From Isoetes taiwanensis (lineage: Eukaryota > Streptophyta > Lycopodiopsida > Isoetales > Isoetaceae), in NCBI GenBank assembly GCA_021234155.1, contig JAJEKV010000004.1, forward strand, positions 11,536,109 through 11,600,108: DNA of 64,000 nt, in the 5' to 3' direction. Shown one piece after another: positions 59,146 to 64,000 of the stretch. Positions within the stretch are counted from its first letter, which is position 1, and the number at the start of each line of letters is the position of its first letter. The translations under genes and the position numbers were made by a program. Under the pieces are notes generated by a model. It was not told the DNA's origin. It saw only the letters and a list, made by a program, of their open reading frames with translations, and ran no database searches.

Positions 59146-62100
59146 TATTTTTTGCAGCGTTGTCGAGGAAGAATTGACGGCTTGAAATGCAAAGCGTGCA
59201 ATGTCGATAACCATTGTTTCCTCCATTTGCCCAGTTGAGATGTTCTTAGACCATTTATGAGCTGTAACATGCTGGAGTTGAGGAGATGAGACACAGATGC
59301 AAAATTATGACTTTGCCATGACATCTATAATATCGACCATGTTCTTACAATTTCTCTTCATCATCTTGAGTTTGGATTCTGATCCAAACAGAGTGAGCTC
59401 TCCATTGGTGAAAATAAACGGTCAAATTGCATCTTATATGGTAGAAGTGGAGTAGGTAGTCTATGTGAACTGATTGAATATTTGTAAAATTATTTGATGC
59501 GATTTTTGCACTAGATCGATTACTTGATTCTAACTCCTTGCTTTCAGCATCTTCGATAAAGACCATAGAGGTATTTATGCCTTTTCTTCTTTGCATGATT
59601 CTCAATTTCTTCTCTATTTTTCCTCTTTTCTGAATTGTTCTTGCATGGAAGCAAAATTGTGTTGTCTTGTTCTTCATGGTTTCATACATGAAGTATGCTC
59701 CTTTCCTTGAAGCTGATTTGGGCATGATGCGACTATTGGGGATTTGCATAATAGGATGGAGTTATGATGCCTTTGGCCAGGCTACTCTGCTTTCCTTGCT
59801 TTACAGTGGGAAGCACATTCATCAGATCACTCATTAAATTTTTGTATATGTCACGGTGTACTTGAAAACCAAGCATCATAAGAACCATAAAATCCATGGA
59901 AGGTCTCATTTTATGCTTAAAAGTTTGAGAGCATGCTATAATGTATGCATTTGATTTCGACTATTTGGTTGGTTGCTTGCTTTGTGTTAAGTTATATTAC
60001 CAGGTGCCTATACCAAATATGCGTCTCATCAAATGAAAAATGGAAAAGATCCATTGTTAAGCATAACATTCCCGGTGGACCTTCATGGTAGTTCTAAAAC
60101 ATGTCATACTTACATGCAAAGAATAAGCTTTCTAAGCTGTTAAGATCTAGAGTTTAATTTCTAATTTGCTTTAGGATTCTGGGGCGACCTTTTAACTTTG
60201 TTGGCCTATTCATTGCCTACATCAAGATGTTGGCTTCAAAATGGCCTCAATTGGTTGGTGATGCTGAAAAATGTTTTCTGTTCCTGTTGAAGTTCATCTT
60301 TTCTCTTGAGGATACTGCATGGAGCCTTGCTTTGACTCAAAGCACGTATGATATTTTATCGCATTGGATGGTACTGCATTATTCTCTTGGTCAATATTAG
60401 TGTGCTTTTGAATGACAAAGCGCAAACTGCGAATATAAACATAGACACCTGGATTGATAAATGGTTTAAGTGGCAACTTATTTTCCTGAATAATTTGCGC
60501 CCGGCAAATCTCCAGTCCATCATACATTTGTATTACATTGGACACATCTGTATGGCAGCGTTCCGGCTGCTCCTCTGGTCCGGGACATATCTTTATCTTT
60601 GCCAGATGCCAGCATTTGCATACTCATTTGGCCATTAATGCGCGGCCGGATATGAGTAAGGTAGCCCCTAGGGCAAGCTTGATGGTCTTCATATATTCAT
60701 TAATGTGCATGGCACATTAATGTGAGCCTACTTTCCGCTGGTACAGCAGTAAAGAGCAAGTGGGGCTTTCAGTTATCCACATGCTAAAATGGGTAAATTG
60801 GAAGCCTAATGGCTCCAGCCTATTTAGGATTGAAGTTTAACTGCTGAGTTTTCGTCCTTAGAGTCTTGAGGCTGCTGTTTTTGGCTATCCAGAACCGAGC
60901 AGCCTCCCAATTTTCTGCCGATGAATTACTTATTAGTTTCCTTGATTGATGGATGCAGGATGGACAGACTCAGGTCAGGAGAACCACCAAGGATCGGTGT
61001 TGGGGTGATTTGTGGCAAGCTGATCTTCTGATGCCATAATCGTTAAAGTTTAGCTGTGGTGCCCATGGCAACTATCTAGACCCTCAGATCCCAGGGCACT
61101 TTATTCAGGACTTCTTCTATGTTATAAATTCAGTCTGATTCTTTAGTTCTTCCTGCTGTGATAATATATGGATGATGTATCCTCATTGAGAACTCCTTTG
61201 GCATTGGGAAGGGGGTGAGGCCTAAAGCTTGGTAGTTGATGCTCTAGGTAGCCTCTCTAGCTTTTGTAGATCACGGCTGTGCACAAAGGCCACACACAGT
61301 TTGTGGGTGAAGGGCCGGCAGCTTGTCTGACTCTTGAGCGATCCCTCTGGTGTGTAAAGCCTCACAGGGATGGTGGCTAGGTCTAATGGTTTCCTTTGCA
61401 TTGTGGAGCAGGGCATGGGCTCGACACTTTCGTGGGGTGGGTGGTCATGACCTTCCGGTGGGTTCCAAAGAGTGAATAGGCTGATGGCCCTCTAGTGCCA
61501 GTGACGCGAATCTGGGGAGATCCCTTCAGGCGGGAGATGCAGCCCGGATACCAAGCCCCTTGGCTCGCGTCCGTGAGGGCTACCGGTCGGGTCCCCAACC
61601 TTTTGACCTACTCACCAAAGTGTACTGCAAGGAGAAGCGGATGGAGTGGTTAATCAATGCCATGATGCCGACCAAATCCATTGCCATGATTCTTATGCGC
61701 AATGAACTCGGGGCCCCAGTCAGTCATCCCTTAGTGAGCGGGTAGATTTCCCTATGTGATATCGTCTTTGTCTATCTGAGATATGTGGAGGACCATCGCC
61801 ATTGATGATGTATGATGTTGATGTCTGCATGTATGTTCAGCTTCAGCGGCTAAGTGAGCCACAGGGAGCCCGGTATGGCCAACCCCTTCATTCTTCCTTG
61901 GGTGCTTCAAGGTTGCAGTGTCATTGAAGGGCCTATCAATGGCATGGAGCTGGTATGGGAGATGAACTCGATTGTATGGTGAGTGCCGTATGGTGAGGGA
62001 TGTCATAGTGTCAGGCAATGTTCTTGGAATGCGGGCTAAAAGCAGCCATGCTCAGTAGTACTAACTTGATGAGATCCTTTAAGCCTCGAGAAAAGTGGGA

Positions 62101-62573
62101 AATTTTTTTTTCTCATTTTGTAGTTTATGCTAAGGCAGTAACAATTAAGTGAACTAGAACAATAAGACTAAAAGAATAGACAAAGAAATTTTTGCCAAAT
62201 AGAGGTGGTCTCTTGACTCGCGCTGATGAAGAACTAAATTTACACAGTTTTTATAGGCGAAGTATACATTTGTGAGGACTTATCGAACCAAAAATCCTTA
62301 AACATGATGAATTTGGGGAAAAGTATTGTGTAAGGCTAGTTCTAAGGTAGGAATTAATTAGAATAGCATGTTTTAATTACCTAGTACCTAGAAATGTATG
62401 AGGATCTCACATTTCGTGCACAGTCCTAAAAACTAAACTTTAGTTTTTGAGAAGCTGGTATAGTAATGAGACATGGAAAAGTCACAAAATAAGTGTAATT
62501 TTAATTAAATAGGTGCTAGCATGATGCAAAATAGAGCAACTTGAATTTTGAAACCTAAATTTCCCAAGCTATA
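59146..62573. other. intergenic, no supported gene
   Basis: Short ORFs occur on both strands (up to 134 codons at 59345-59749 minus). A less AT-rich stretch at about 61200-62020 carries several overlapping frames that may be remnants of an element. Nothing here is recognisable to me. Confidence 0.35.
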
Positions 62574-63620
62574 AATCAGATGTAGACCCCCTCGAAACAC
62601 GTCGACCCTGAAATCCGGCTCTCTCCCGCGCCAAGGCGATCTTTGGTGATATCGATCGTGAACGAAAAACATGGCCCGAACCAAAGCGGACCGCCCGAGG
62701 GAAGCGTCGCCCAGGCTGAAACCACCGTCTTTGACATCATTGGCGGATGTCGCCGAAGCTCATGAGAGAAGTCGTTCGCTACTCGGCGAGGAAGATATCT
62801 CGAGAAGGTCAGGAACACATCCGATCTGATTGATATGCTGAAATGTGGTGGAAACAGAAGACGAAGCCACATCACCAACCTCCATGGGCCGAGGAGACAA
62901 AGGGAGGTATCTGAAATAGAAGGTCGAGAGCGAGGAAAGGCGAAGAGAACACTCACGATGCAGCCACTGAAATCCTCGGGGCGAGGAAGCGGCTGTCGGA
63001 GAACAAAAGACAGCAGAACTGTAGTCGGGACTTGAGCCCGGCGGAGAAGCGATCGCGAAGTTCATGTGAAAATATAGACGCCGGGAGAAGAAGAACGAAA
63101 AAGAAGGGAAGAGGAAAGAAGGTGGTAGAAGAAGAAAGAGGAAAATGAAGGAAGTCGACGAATGACCAGGAAGCTGAAGGACGATCCCACCAGCTAAAGG
63201 TAGATCAAAAGAAACCGGCAGGCTAACCTCGAACCGACGGCGATATCGTGAGGACTTTGGCCAATGCTGCAGGTGGAATCTTCAGCCGGTGAAGAACAGG
63301 TAGCACTGAACAGCCGGCGCTGAGAATAGGAACCGACAAGATCAGAAGTCTGAGGAAGCCCACGATACCAGAAGCAGGACGAAGAAGCGATATGGCTGCC
63401 AGAAAGCCGATCATCGTGGCGAGATCGAGATATCGAGAAAGGAAGACCAGAGGAACAGTATGTGGAAAGAGATGGGAATTGATGAAGTACTATGAAAGCG
63501 GGGTTTGCGACCGTCGAGGAGGCGATATGATATGAGACAAGCCTTCACCAAAACCCAAAAGCTCCCAAGCCATCACAAGAAAAGAGGCTGGAGCAGGAGG
63601 TGGAGAGGAGAGCTAAAATT
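62574..63620 (-). other. GC-richer stretch, possible exon or leader of an unseen gene
   Basis: Base composition rises sharply here. Minus-strand frames of 126 and 101 codons (62576-62956, 62760-63065) and a long CT-rich minus-strand leader (63060-63160) occur together. This could be the 5' end of a minus-strand gene or part of an LTR element. No domain is visible. Confidence 0.25.
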
Positions 63621-63962
63621 AGGCACTTCCAGTACCCAGCTCTGGTCTTTCTAATCCCATGCCCCCACTGCCAGCTAGTTCGGGAGGTGATCTGAACTCC
63701 GAGACGGAACTGAAGTCCGCAGTTGGCTATTTCTTGGCTTAATCACGGCTTGGTGAGGCAAAAGATAGTGCAACACTTTGAAGACTCAGCGACTTGTTCA
63801 TGTGAGGTAACCCTCATCGCGACAAGACTGTACTTCTTCAATTACATTAAAGGAAGGCATATAGAACCTTTGTAAATAATTAAAATTTTTTGCAACATAG
63901 AGCAATTTTGTATTGCTCTAATTGCATGAACTTAGGTCTTAGGACAAGTTAGCAGGTTTTAG

Positions 63963-63995
63963 CCTTGAGAACCCTCCCATCTTGACTCTGGCAAG
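63963..63995 (-). repeat. 33-bp exact match to the DUF7869 pseudogene
   Basis: The bases from CCTTGAGAACCCTCCCATCT onwards equal 35488-35520 in the same orientation. The match stops on both sides within the window, leaving only five further bases to the end. It may be a fragment of another copy of the element. Confidence 0.7.
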
Positions 63996-64000
63996 GAGCA

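Noticed and set aside
59345-59749. 134-codon minus-strand ORF
   Set aside because: No domain, no neighbouring exons and ordinary intergenic composition; length alone is not enough.

Overview
The window is nuclear DNA of a flowering plant. The signs are spliced genes with GT-AG introns, a recognisable plant unc-13/DUF810 (MUN-domain) gene, LTR retrotransposons primed by initiator tRNA-Met, and an overwhelming share of repeats. I could not identify the species. There are no rRNA genes, no operons and no CRISPR array, and I see no gene that is both recognisable and clearly intact.

Layout. 0-5.4 kb: degraded intergenic DNA with a recent ~0.6 kb tandem duplication (3.4-4.6 kb) and two hairpins at 5.3 kb. 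5.96-9.14 kb: a plus-strand unc-13-like gene whose exons can be followed one by one; it carries two in-frame stops, two frameshifts and a lost splice donor, so it is a pseudogene. 10.42-17.64 kb: a minus-strand non-autonomous LTR retrotransposon array of five LTRs and four internal regions, flanked as a whole by one 5-bp target duplication. 19.3-26.1 kb: a strongly purine-skewed, gene-poor repeat block with hairpin repeats, a repeated ~155-bp hairpin-bearing segment and a tRNA-like sequence. 27.5-28.7 kb: an unrecognised, apparently spliced gene. 29-33 kb: tandem repeats and two short ORFs on opposite strands that may be distant relatives.

34.8-47.1 kb: the most unusual part. A perfect 29-bp sequence occurs in inverted orientation at 34812 and 47049. 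Between the copies lie a decayed DUF7869-type, transposase-like gene (minus strand, 35-37.9 kb), a 1.1 kb cluster of seven foldback modules (39.5-40.6 kb), at least fifteen dispersed copies of a CTCGACTCGCGAGTCGAG-like palindrome (39.3-46.1 kb), and decayed plus-strand coding sequence ending near a polyadenylation-type signal at 46.83 kb. I read this as a candidate large DNA transposon; the termini are an inference.

47.1-53.5 kb: dispersed repeats and a second decayed transposase-like minus-strand gene. Part of that gene is tandemly duplicated, and the second copy is interrupted by a 618-bp DNA transposon with a clear target duplication. 53.5-64 kb: mostly featureless intergenic DNA. A GC-rich stretch lies at 62.6-63.6 kb, and the last 40 bp contain a 33-bp exact match to the DUF7869 gene at 35.5 kb.

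Few elements here act together as a pathway. The working logic is that of a transposon graveyard around one dead housekeeping-type paralogue, with the 34.8-47.1 kb block and the tandem LTR array as the parts that do not fit a routine annotation.
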